From: Lachnospiraceae bacterium
GTDB lineage: Bacteria; Bacillota; Clostridia; Lachnospirales; Lachnospiraceae
Reading direction: 5' to 3'
Assembly: GCA_017469405.1 (NCBI GenBank)
Contig: JAFUGL010000017.1
Location: 1-62,069, forward strand
Length of the DNA stretch: 62,069 nt
This document shows positions 54,463 through 62,069 of this stretch, piece by piece; positions within the stretch are counted from its first letter, which is position 1; each line of letters starts with the position of its first letter. Below the pieces are notes generated by a model. It did no database searches. It was given only the letters and a program-made list of their open reading frames with translations, and had not been told where the DNA came from. A program made the translations under genes and the position numbers.

Positions 54463-55911
54463 CTAGATACTGTGAAATAAATCATCAAGTACAACTTCCT
54501 TTCCTACTATACCCCGATATTTATTATTTTTAATTCCATAGGTTGTAATCATTGTTACCTGTATAGTCTTTCTGCAATTTGTATTATGATTGAATGCCTC
54601 TATCTTATTACGTATAGCCATGTCATAATTCTTATCAATCTCAAACTCATTGACTGAAAATTTTATTTCACATAGATTAACAACATGATCCCTTCTATCA
54701 ATAACCATATCAATCTGTGCACCTTTGCTATCCTCCATATCTGATTGTGAACCCTTTATATACCAAGTAGACGTTTCTGAAAGGACTCCTGATATCCCAA
54801 GCTTTTGTTTAATCTCGTTTATATGATCCTTACATAATTGTTCAAATGTTAATCCAGCCCATGCCCTTCGTTTTGGATTATCATTCATATTGCTCCATGC
54901 ATGCTCATCTTTTCCATAATTATCCTTGATAAATCTGAGATAAAACAATGTATAATAGTCAGACACCTGATATATGGTCTCTTTCTTTTTCTTGTCATAA
55001 AAAGGATATTTTCTAAGAAATCCCGAATCAACTAAATCATTCAACATTTTTGTAAGCTTCCCATTTGTTGCAATACCTGTCTTGTCGGAAATTTCTGTTC
55101 TTGTAAGTCCACTCTTTTTTTTCTCGATAGTTTCCACTATTTGAATGTATTTTTCGCTATTTGAAAAAAGGGTTTGATATAAATGATTAAATTCATTCCA
55201 TAATTCCCCTTTTAATTTAAAAAAAAGCCTATCAATATTTACATTGAAATCATATTTTGGATCAAGCAGCCTCAAGTAAAAAGGTATACCCCCCATTATC
55301 ATGTAACATTGAGCAATATCATATCTTGACCAATATATCTGTCGGCTCTCCAAATATTTTTCCACCTCTGAAAGATTAAAAGGTTTTAAATATATGCTAC
55401 AGGTTTGTCTATTAAAAAGTCCTCCTTTATTGTTAGCAATTTTTTCAGACATCCATGAAGTTGCGGAGCCACATACAATAAACACTAAATTATCACAAGT
55501 ACTTCCCCAATCGTTCCAAAACCATTCAAATGCTGATAAAAAACCGGAATTCTTGGTATCCATCCAAGGCATCTCATCAAAAAATACAATTTTTTTATTT
55601 TCTTTAGGTAAATTTTCAAGATAGGTCCTAAGTAACCCAAATGCATCTGTCCAATTTTTAGGTACATCATATTGTATACCTGTTTGTCTGGATAACTCAT
55701 TAGTAAAATTTTTAAGCTGCACTGCTTTAACTTCTTCAAAGATACCGGTAAATCTAAAATCAAATTTTCCTTCAAAAAACCTGTTTATAAGATAAGTCTT
55801 ACCAACACGGCGTCTTCCATACAATATAACAAGTTGAGCATCTATCTCATTTAGGCATCTTGTTAATCTTTCACATTCTTCTTTTCTGCCTATCAATCTG
55901 TTTGTTTCCAT
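54463..55911 (-). CDS. DUF234-type AAA ATPase (archaeal-type)
   Basis: 482 residues. N-terminal ATPase: Walker A LYGRRRVGKT near 30-39, Walker B IVFFDEMPWMDT near 107-118, sensor VFIVCGSATSWMS. Then a winged helix SGLTRTEISDKTGIATNGKLTKMLNDL and the C-terminal DUF234 region with the PD-(D/E)xK-like core DMVIDRRDHVVNLCEIKFS (D, then E-x-K). This last pattern suggests a nuclease. It is a solitary gene behind three inverted-repeat elements; autorepression is possible. Role unknown, perhaps defence. Confidence 0.85.
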   Translation of the reverse strand: METNRLIGRKEECERLTRCLNEIDAQLVILYGRRRVGKTYLINRFFEGKFDFRFTGIFEEVKAVQLKNFTNELSRQTGIQYDVPKNWTDAFGLLRTYLENLPKENKKIVFFDEMPWMDTKNSGFLSAFEWFWNDWGSTCDNLVFIVCGSATSWMSEKIANNKGGLFNRQTCSIYLKPFNLSEVEKYLESRQIYWSRYDIAQCYMIMGGIPFYLRLLDPKYDFNVNIDRLFFKLKGELWNEFNHLYQTLFSNSEKYIQIVETIEKKKSGLTRTEISDKTGIATNGKLTKMLNDLVDSGFLRKYPFYDKKKKETIYQVSDYYTLFYLRFIKDNYGKDEHAWSNMNDNPKRRAWAGLTFEQLCKDHINEIKQKLGISGVLSETSTWYIKGSQSDMEDSKGAQIDMVIDRRDHVVNLCEIKFSVNEFEIDKNYDMAIRNKIEAFNHNTNCRKTIQVTMITTYGIKNNKYRGIVGKEVVLDDLFHSI

Positions 55912-55946
55912 GTCAACCTCCTCATAAACTCATTTTTTATAATTTC

Positions 55947-55975
55947 ACAATATCATACATTAAGACACTTTTCAA
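55947..55975 (-). promoter_or_regulatory. Promoter of the DUF234 ATPase gene
   Basis: Minus strand TTGAAA (55975-55970), 17-nt spacer, TATTGT (55952-55947) with TGA before the -10. The repeat AAAAGTGTCTTAA lies in the spacer. Confidence 0.6.
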
Positions 55976-56074
55976 GTTTAACTCGGTCTAAATCTCAATT
56001 TTTTTGAAGATTTAGACCGTTTTCTACTTCAAAAGTGTCTTAATCTCAATTTTTTTGAAGATTAAGACACTTTT
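55960..56074. repeat. Triple GTGTCTTAA operator-like repeats with two twin hairpins
   Basis: TTAAGACACTTTT occurs at 55960-55972 and, as arms of a perfect 16-bp inverted repeat, at 56031-56046 and 56059-56074. A second hairpin at 55985-56018 has 11-bp arms GGTCTAAATCT / AGATTTAGACC. Both hairpins share the identical 12-nt loop CAATTTTTTTGA, while their stems differ by compensating changes. They lie between the ATPase promoter and the CoA-transferase stop. Confidence 0.8.
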
Positions 56075-56096
56075 AATATTTTTTATCGATTGTTTT

Positions 56097-57434
56097 TTAC
56101 CGGTTGCTCCTCCTCCATATCTTCCTTGCCTCTGCCTCTTTTATCAGGTTATCCCGAAATGCAGGGTGCGCTATGGATATGATTTTTTCTGCACGCTCCC
56201 AGGTGGAAAGTCCCTCGAGATTAACCACTCCGTATTCGGTTGCAAGGAAATATATCTGGCTTCTCGGAGAGGTTATAATATCTCCGTTAAACTGCGGTGT
56301 AATTGTGGAGTGCGTCGTGCCCTCCTTATCAATATAAATCGAACTCATACAGATAAATGCCTTGCCTCCGCTTGAAGCTGACGCACCTATAAGGAAATCA
56401 AGCTGTCCGCCCGTTCCGCTTATCTGCCTTGCACCGGAGCTTTCCGCCGCAACCTGTCCGTAAAGGTCAACCGATACACAGCTGTTTATAGAAACCATAT
56501 CATCTATTCTTTCAATTACGCCGGGACGATTTACGTATTCAAGCGGATATGCCATAACTCCCGGATTATCATCCAGCCAGTTATACAAATCCCGTGAGCC
56601 CACGGCACAACCGTAAACCCCCTTGCCCCTGTCAATCTTCTTTTTCTTATTGGTCAATTTACCGGACATATAAAGACTAAGAAATGCATCCGAACAAAGC
56701 TCCGTATGCATACCGAGATCCTTTAAATCCGAATCGGCTATTATCTCACCCACAGCATTTGGTATACTTCCTATACCAAGCTGAAGTGTCGCACCGTCAA
56801 CTATATAAGGCAGTATATGGGCAGCGATTTTTCTATCTGTTTCCGTAGGTTCTGCTGCCTGTATATCAGGGAAATTCTCATGCTCTCCCTCAACTATGAA
56901 ATCCACCTCTGATATATGGATACACTCATCATATCCGCCTCTAACCTTAGGCAGATGCTCATTTACCTCAACTATAACTATATCTGCCATCCTTGCAATC
57001 GGAGCTGCCACTCCCGTATTTACCGAAAAGTTAAAATATCCGCGTGCATCCATAGGAGTAACGCTTACCATGACTACATTAACATGCAAAAAGAATTCAT
57101 AGTAAGCGGCATTATTATGGAACACCATAGGGATATAATAGCAAAGTCCCTTGTCGCAGAGCCTTCTCTCATACGAAGAACAGTGCCAGCTGTGATATAT
57201 AAAATGCTCCTGTGTCTCGTCACATTCTGCCACCTCTATAGGTCCCGACATAAGATTGCCGCGCACCTTGACATCCGTCAGCTCGTCTCTTCTTTTGGCA
57301 AGTGCTCTATCAAGCAAAACCGGCTTGCCAAGACAGCTCGTATAATCAATCCAATCTCCGCTTTTTACAACTGAAACCGCCTCTTTGGGCGTACAAAGCT
57401 TCGATTTATATTCTCCTGTAAAATCCTTTAACAT
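56097..57434 (-). CDS. Acyl-CoA:acetate CoA-transferase (butyryl/4-hydroxybutyrate type)
   Basis: 445 residues. Acetyl-CoA hydrolase/transferase fold: YKSKLCTPKEAVSVVKSGDWIDYTS at the N-terminus, the catalytic-Glu region LGMHTELCSDAFL near 240, and the oxyanion/CoA-binding region GTGGQLDFLIGAS near 343, all as in clostridial butyryl- and 4-hydroxybutyrate-CoA transferases. Length 445 is normal. It would make butyryl-CoA or a related acyl-CoA from acetate exchange. The substrate cannot be fixed from the sequence. Confidence 0.86.
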   Translation of the reverse strand: MLKDFTGEYKSKLCTPKEAVSVVKSGDWIDYTSCLGKPVLLDRALAKRRDELTDVKVRGNLMSGPIEVAECDETQEHFIYHSWHCSSYERRLCDKGLCYYIPMVFHNNAAYYEFFLHVNVVMVSVTPMDARGYFNFSVNTGVAAPIARMADIVIVEVNEHLPKVRGGYDECIHISEVDFIVEGEHENFPDIQAAEPTETDRKIAAHILPYIVDGATLQLGIGSIPNAVGEIIADSDLKDLGMHTELCSDAFLSLYMSGKLTNKKKKIDRGKGVYGCAVGSRDLYNWLDDNPGVMAYPLEYVNRPGVIERIDDMVSINSCVSVDLYGQVAAESSGARQISGTGGQLDFLIGASASSGGKAFICMSSIYIDKEGTTHSTITPQFNGDIITSPRSQIYFLATEYGVVNLEGLSTWERAEKIISIAHPAFRDNLIKEAEARKIWRRSNR

Positions 57435-57492
57435 ATTATCACCCCAATATTATTTTCCCCTATTTATTAAAAAGCAATCTTATAGCTTTTAG

Positions 57493-59535
57493 TTATTTTT
57501 GTTCTGCTTCCCATATCAATTCCTCCAGCGTCTGATACAAACGCTCCGGTTCCACCGGCTTTGACAGGTGTGCATTCATACCAACCTGCAAGGACCTTTG
57601 TACATCTTCATCAAATGCATTTGCAGTCATCGCGATTATCGGTATGATGCCAGCATCCTTTCGTTCAAGGGCACGTATCGCTTCCGTTGCCTCAAGGCCA
57701 TCCATTTCCGGCATACGAACATCCATAAGTATCGCATCATAGAAGCCTTCCTCACTATCCGCAAATTTCTCGAGAGCGAGCCTTCCATTTTCTGCATGAT
57801 CAATTATCGCATCCTTTATAATCAAAAGCTCCTTCATTATCTCTGCGTTAATAAACACATCCTCAACCAAAAGTATATGTTTTCCGGAAAGGTCCACACG
57901 CATATCCTTAGTATTGACAGGTACGCTCTCATCCGCATGCTCACAATTTTTAAGAGTCACAGCTACGACAAATTCTGTTCCGACACCCTTCTTAGAATTA
58001 ACGGAAATTGTGCCGTTCATCAGCTCTACGATATTTTTGGTTATTGCCATACCAAGGCCTGTACTTCCGTATTTATTATTACGGCTTGAGTCCTCCTGGG
58101 TAAATGTATCAAATACCTTAGGCAAAAATGCCTTATCCATTCCGATACCGGTATCCTTTATGGTAAATCTTATGGTTGACTGATCCTTAAATACCGCCGT
58201 CCTTTCAACGATAAGCTTTACCTCACCCGGAGCATCGGTAAACTTTATAGCATTACTTAAAATATTTATAAGTACCTGCTTAAGCTTCATATCATCGCCT
58301 ATATAAAAATCACTTACTCCACTGAGAATCTCGCACTCGTACTTGAGTCCCTTATCACTGCACTGGGTATAAACCATAGTATTTATCTGCTCAAGCATCT
58401 CCCTGAAGGAAAACTCTTCTTTTCTAAGTATCTTCCTTCCCGATTCGATACGAGTCATATCAAGTATATCATTTATAAGGCCAAGCAGATGTCTTGCACT
58501 TCCACCTATTTTTTCAAGATATTCCCTGGTCTCTGCATCAAGGTTATCATTCTTTAGCGCAAGGCTGTCGAGACCGATTATCGCATTCATAGGTGTACGA
58601 ATCTCATGGCTCATATTGGAAAGGAATGCCGTCTTAGCCTTATTTGCCTCTTCAGCCGCTGTCAAAGCCTCACTTAAGGCCTGATTTTTGGCCATAGATT
58701 CCCTCATCTCACTATCGATATTGGTAAGCCCGAGTCCCACTGCATGAACGATATGGTCATCTCGATCAGCGGCATGTCTTACTCCCGCCATACGTATCAT
58801 TTCATAGTATTCCAGACCCTTTCTTCTTACCAGATAACGATATGCAATTATAACATCCTTTGAAAGTGATTTTCGAATATTATCAGGATCTATAAATTTT
58901 AAAAAATCTTCTCTGTAGCTTTCTACAACCGCATTTTCCGCATACCATTTAAACCTTTCATAAAACGGAAAATGTACTCCCTCCGGTGTCTGTTCATCAT
59001 CATCCGGATCCGCGCTGTAGCACACACCATCATTTTTATCAAGATCTATGTGATAAACACTTCTGTAGTCCGATGCAAGTGCCGTTATCATCCTACTCTG
59101 CTGCTCTCTTTTGCTCTGCTCTTCTATAACTTTTTCAGTAACATCCGAGATAAATACATAATATATTCCACCATAACTTTCCGTCTCGGTATAATGTCCA
59201 TAATCATCAATCCATCTGATACTTCCGTCCTTGCGGATGATACGATACTCTACATAATCCATATCGTCATCGCTCTTTCTGATCTGTTCAAGAACAGAGG
59301 TTTCGACCTCTCTATAGTCATCCGGATGGAGCATACCCTTAAAGGTATATCCCGTAAGCTCCTTAAATTCGTCAAGATTATCACAGCCAAATATTTTTAT
59401 TACTGCACGATTTACATATAAAACCTCTTCATCTCCCGAAGCTTTATATATGAAAAAACCTCCCGGCATATGTTCTCCGAGCTGCTCAATAACCTCCAGA
59501 GTCTCTTCATTTAAAACAAAATTTTTACTAAACAT
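57493..59535 (-). CDS. PAS-containing hybrid sensor histidine kinase / response regulator
   Basis: 680 residues, no membrane segment. PAS domain near 10-135 (PGGFFIYKASGDEEVLYVNRAV ... WIDDYGHYTETESYGGIYYVFISDVTEK). A second PAS-like segment follows. HisKA has the phospho-His in LSNMSHEIRTPMNAIIG near 305, HATPase_c in NILSNAIKFT and GTGIGMDK, and a C-terminal receiver with phospho-Asp in DAILMDVRMPEMDGL. Cytoplasmic redox or ligand sensor is likely; no DNA-binding output domain, so a partner regulator must be elsewhere. Confidence 0.93.
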   Translation of the reverse strand: MFSKNFVLNEETLEVIEQLGEHMPGGFFIYKASGDEEVLYVNRAVIKIFGCDNLDEFKELTGYTFKGMLHPDDYREVETSVLEQIRKSDDDMDYVEYRIIRKDGSIRWIDDYGHYTETESYGGIYYVFISDVTEKVIEEQSKREQQSRMITALASDYRSVYHIDLDKNDGVCYSADPDDDEQTPEGVHFPFYERFKWYAENAVVESYREDFLKFIDPDNIRKSLSKDVIIAYRYLVRRKGLEYYEMIRMAGVRHAADRDDHIVHAVGLGLTNIDSEMRESMAKNQALSEALTAAEEANKAKTAFLSNMSHEIRTPMNAIIGLDSLALKNDNLDAETREYLEKIGGSARHLLGLINDILDMTRIESGRKILRKEEFSFREMLEQINTMVYTQCSDKGLKYECEILSGVSDFYIGDDMKLKQVLINILSNAIKFTDAPGEVKLIVERTAVFKDQSTIRFTIKDTGIGMDKAFLPKVFDTFTQEDSSRNNKYGSTGLGMAITKNIVELMNGTISVNSKKGVGTEFVVAVTLKNCEHADESVPVNTKDMRVDLSGKHILLVEDVFINAEIMKELLIIKDAIIDHAENGRLALEKFADSEEGFYDAILMDVRMPEMDGLEATEAIRALERKDAGIIPIIAMTANAFDEDVQRSLQVGMNAHLSKPVEPERLYQTLEELIWEAEQK

Positions 59536-59840
59536 TTAACCATCCCCACAGCTAAATCTCATATGTCAAAGCAACAAAATACCATAAAATATTTTACCAT
59601 AACTTTATTTTACTTACCATCATATTTTTATCATATCCTTAACAAAGCGCTTTACTTTATAGGATAACTTTCCTAATCGAGTAGGGAAGATGAAATCGCA
59701 CCCTACTCGCCGCGCCGTCCGCGTGTCACGAAGTGACAATTTTCATTATGCGGGCGTGTGCATATAATAAAAATGTGACAAGGCCTTGTCACATTTTTTT
59801 CACGGACATAAACCTCGTCACATTTATTATTACTACATTT
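59536..59840. other. 305-bp intergenic gap between kinase and feo genes
   Basis: AT-rich first half with a possible minus-strand kinase promoter region, then a GC-richer stretch (59700-59745) with GTCACGAAGTGAC, and the feo terminator palindrome. No gene is seen. Confidence 0.5.
59774..59793. terminator. Perfect-palindrome terminator after the feo operon
   Basis: TGTGACAAGGCCTTGTCACA, a 20-nt perfect palindrome with AAAAA before and TTTTTTT after; useful on both strands. It shares TGTGACAAGG with the repeat at 53773. Confidence 0.85.
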
Positions 59841-60194
59841 TTATACTTTTTCAGCCAGAAAATCCATCTCTCCAAGCAGCTTTATCACGTCATCCGTCAT
59901 AGGCTTATCCTCATAAGAAATGACCGCCTCTTTTTTCTCAAGGCTTACACGACAGGAAAGCCCGTCTATGTTATTTACGGCTTCAGTGATACGCTTAACA
60001 CAATTTTGACAATGCATGCCATCTATATTAAGCTTATAGCTTCCGACAGGATTTTTGAGCTTTTTATGCCTAACCTTAACTTTTTCGGTACCGCAGCAGG
60101 TCTCGCCGGATTTCATTTTCTTAATAAGCGGAAAGCTAATAATTAAAACCAAAAGCAAAACCGCAATTACTGTTATTACATTTGCAGGATTCAT
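59841..60194 (-). CDS. FeoB-associated membrane segment fused to an HMA metal-binding domain
   Basis: 117 residues. One N-terminal membrane helix (VITVIAVLLLVLIISFPLI) followed by KSGETCCG resembles the small FeoB-associated Cys-rich membrane protein, and then an HMA domain (LNIDGMHCQNCVKRITEAVNN) with the CxxC metal site. Free-standing HMA domains usually chaperone copper; here the fusion lies beside feoB and its FeoC-like gene and starts 1 nt after the FeoC stop region. A role in iron or heavy-metal handling at the membrane is inferred. Confidence 0.8.
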   Translation of the reverse strand: MNPANVITVIAVLLLVLIISFPLIKKMKSGETCCGTEKVKVRHKKLKNPVGSYKLNIDGMHCQNCVKRITEAVNNIDGLSCRVSLEKKEAVISYEDKPMTDDVIKLLGEMDFLAEKV

Positions 60195-60446
60195 TTAAAG
60201 CTTTTCTCCTTTTACCCAATAAACAGAAGGTTTAAACTCCAATTTATGTGTACCGCAGCCCTTACAGCTTCCACAAGTTCCCGAGCAGCCTCCCTGACTT
60301 TTTTCAACGATGCGCTTCACATAGCCAAGCTGCTCATATCTTTCAAGTCTCGCATTTATAAGTGCAACCGACATATGTAGTTTTTCCGCAAGCTCTGGCA
60401 TCGTTATCTGTTCAGAATTGAGCATGAGTGAAAGTAACTCGTCCAT
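60195..60446 (-). CDS. FeoC-like winged-helix protein with cysteine cluster
   Basis: 83 residues. N-terminal winged helix (MNSEQITMPELAEKLHMSVALINARLERYEQLGYVKRI) then CSGTCGSCKGCG, a cluster of four cysteines as in FeoC proteins, which bind an Fe-S cluster or metal and modulate FeoB. Its stop abuts the next gene. Start ATG 60446. Confidence 0.85.
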   Translation of the reverse strand: MDELLSLMLNSEQITMPELAEKLHMSVALINARLERYEQLGYVKRIVEKSQGGCSGTCGSCKGCGTHKLEFKPSVYWVKGEKL

Positions 60447-60505
60447 AATATCACTCCATAATTATAAAATCATATGCATCTTTTTTTGCATAATACCTAA
60501 AACAT

Positions 60506-62069
60506 TTATAAAATCAGCACAGCTATATGATAAACAACCGCTGCCAAAAGAAGCGCAGTCACTATGTAATAAAGCCCTATCTTGGCTGTCCATTTAACAG
60601 AGTGTGTTTCATTGTAGGTCGAAACCACTGCCTGCAGACAAGGTATATTAAATGTAACAGCGATGATAAACGCAAGTGCCTCCGCCTGCGGTATGGCTGC
60701 CGCAACAATCTGAGCTATATTGTCAGAGGTTGACGCAAGTCCCGTAGTTGTATCTATAACACTTCCGCTGTTTGCAAATATCGCTGAGAGAACACCCAAC
60801 ACCGCCTCCTTTGAAACCATAGCTGCAAAGAAGGACATAAAGGTCTGCCATTTAAGTCCTATGTAGGTTGAAACCGGCTCTATAAATGTTCCGATTTTAT
60901 AGAGTACACTTCCTTCTATACCACTCTTTGAGTAGCTTAAGAAGAAGAAAATGATACATACGATAAGCTCTATACTAAATGCCTTCTTAAATACATCCCA
61001 CATACGCATGAGTGAATTCTTAAATATAAAGCCCCATCTTGGCTTATGATACGGCGGAAGCTCCATCACGATACCGGTTCTTTTGTCCACAGGATTAAGC
61101 TTCTTACCAAACACCTTTGCAGTTATAATAATATGTAAAAGCATGATAAGGAATATGAGCAGCATAACCAACATACCGCCGCTTGTTCCGAAAAATGCAT
61201 TGGCAAGTGTCGGTATAACCACAAAGGTTGCGCCACAAGGAACCGCCCATGCAACCGCTATAGTCATAATCTTTTGACCATAGGAGTCGATAACTCTGGC
61301 ACCCGAAGTACTACCCATAGTACAACCAAAGCCCATAATCATAGGCATAAGTGCCTTACCCTGAAGTCCGATTTTTCCCATCGAACGATCAAACACATAG
61401 GAAACCCTTGCCATATATCCAACTTCTTCGAGAATTCCGAAGACAAAGTTCATGGCAAATATAAAGCCAACCATGGCAACAACCCATCCAAGGGAAGTTA
61501 TAAGTGTAGCCTTTATAAAATGAATTATCGAATCTGAAACACCCATTTTACCAAGCAACGCATCAGCAGCCGGATTGAGTATGCTTGGAAGTGCACCTCC
61601 AAGTCCCATAATAGGAGACGCAACAATCATTGCACCTGCAAGTGCAAGAATCATCATGCCAAATGCGACCCATTTACCGCTTCTTGGACCGATGGCAGCT
61701 CTGTCAAACTTTGTAAGTAATTCAGATGGTTTTTTAGCATCTGTAACAACCTCATCAAGCAAGCCCTCTATCCACTTAAATCTTGCATCACTTGTATATA
61801 ATGCACCTTTAGAGTTTGTTTCTATATCCTTTTTACCCTTTATGGCAAGCTCTCTTATTATAGCCTCATCCTCTTCCAGAAGCTTCATGGCAAGCCATTC
61901 TTTAGAACGTCTTTCGGTTGCTATAACCGAAACTATATCCATATATTTCTCAAATTCCTTTGCACCCTCGCCCTTTCTTACTATATCGTAAAGTGCATCG
62001 GCATTTAAAGTTTTTCCGGACTTTATAGCCTTTTCCAAATTTTCGAAAAATGCATCATAGCTCTTTTTA
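60506..62069 (-). CDS. feoB: FeoB ferrous iron transporter, C-terminal part (runs off right edge)
   Basis: The reading frame is open to the window edge (upstream residues KKSYDAFFENLEKA), so the G domain and true start are outside. What is seen is the helical linker, then the Gate domains: FGILEEVGYMARVSYVFDR, GFGCTMGSTSGARV and the second gate MVSKEAVLGVLSAIFANSG, with about eight membrane spans. FeoB imports Fe2+ in anaerobes. It is followed by the FeoC-like and HMA genes in one operon. Confidence 0.93.
   Translation of the reverse strand, partial: KKSYDAFFENLEKAIKSGKTLNADALYDIVRKGEGAKEFEKYMDIVSVIATERRSKEWLAMKLLEEDEAIIRELAIKGKKDIETNSKGALYTSDARFKWIEGLLDEVVTDAKKPSELLTKFDRAAIGPRSGKWVAFGMMILALAGAMIVASPIMGLGGALPSILNPAADALLGKMGVSDSIIHFIKATLITSLGWVVAMVGFIFAMNFVFGILEEVGYMARVSYVFDRSMGKIGLQGKALMPMIMGFGCTMGSTSGARVIDSYGQKIMTIAVAWAVPCGATFVVIPTLANAFFGTSGGMLVMLLIFLIMLLHIIITAKVFGKKLNPVDKRTGIVMELPPYHKPRWGFIFKNSLMRMWDVFKKAFSIELIVCIIFFFLSYSKSGIEGSVLYKIGTFIEPVSTYIGLKWQTFMSFFAAMVSKEAVLGVLSAIFANSGSVIDTTTGLASTSDNIAQIVAAAIPQAEALAFIIAVTFNIPCLQAVVSTYNETHSVKWTAKIGLYYIVTALLLAAVVYHIAVLIL

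Overview
The window is AT-rich, with dense Firmicutes-type genes carrying strong AGGAGG-like ribosome sites. It looks like a chromosome piece from an anaerobic gut or rumen Clostridium relative, most likely a Lachnospiraceae member. The family call rests on inference: a butyryl/4-hydroxybutyrate-type CoA-transferase, DUF4317, DUF6796 and FeoB-associated small proteins, and a sucrose PTS locus. I cannot name a genus.

Layout. 1-9.0 kb is a leftward defence island: type I restriction-modification genes hsdM, hsdS and hsdR, with an AbiEi/AbiEii toxin-antitoxin pair, a half-length hsdS, a SUKH-family gene and another hsdS fragment at the left edge. 9.1-14.4 kb is accessory: an orphan BECR-type nuclease flanked by a 29-bp duplication of the 3' end of a WYL regulator gene, then an operon starting with DUF6088 (AbiEi-like), GNAT and ASCH genes. 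14.4-20.5 kb is a DltABCD-like cassette (adenylating ligase, carrier protein, MBOAT, SGNH protein) with an added PLP decarboxylase. 20.5-33 kb holds a GH43 enzyme, a SulP transporter, surface-glycan glycosyltransferases, a 0.3-kb foldback element, an NhaC antiporter, a repeat-rich membrane protein and an LTA-synthase-like enzyme.

33-37.4 kb is the most interesting region. A Ro60/TROVE-like vWA protein (DUF2828) lies just downstream of a 109-nt tRNA-shaped RNA that cannot decode. Divergent from both are two tandem WYL regulators. The layout recalls bacterial Ro-Y RNA modules and PafBC-type regulators. 37.4-47.8 kb is a complete sucrose locus: LacI regulator, PTS IIBCA, dedicated HPr and EI, ROK fructokinase, GH32 hydrolase, HAD phosphatase and a GH13 amylosucrase-like enzyme. 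Two near-identical 14-bp operators lie at its promoters.

48-62 kb is mixed: a chemoreceptor, a LysR regulator, a RelBE pair, an acetyltransferase, a DUF234-type ATPase behind unusual inverted repeats, a CoA-transferase, a hybrid sensor kinase and a feo iron locus running off the right edge. Start codons were moved where an upstream start fell inside the Shine-Dalgarno sequence or an operator. All assignments come from reading motifs; no database search was run.
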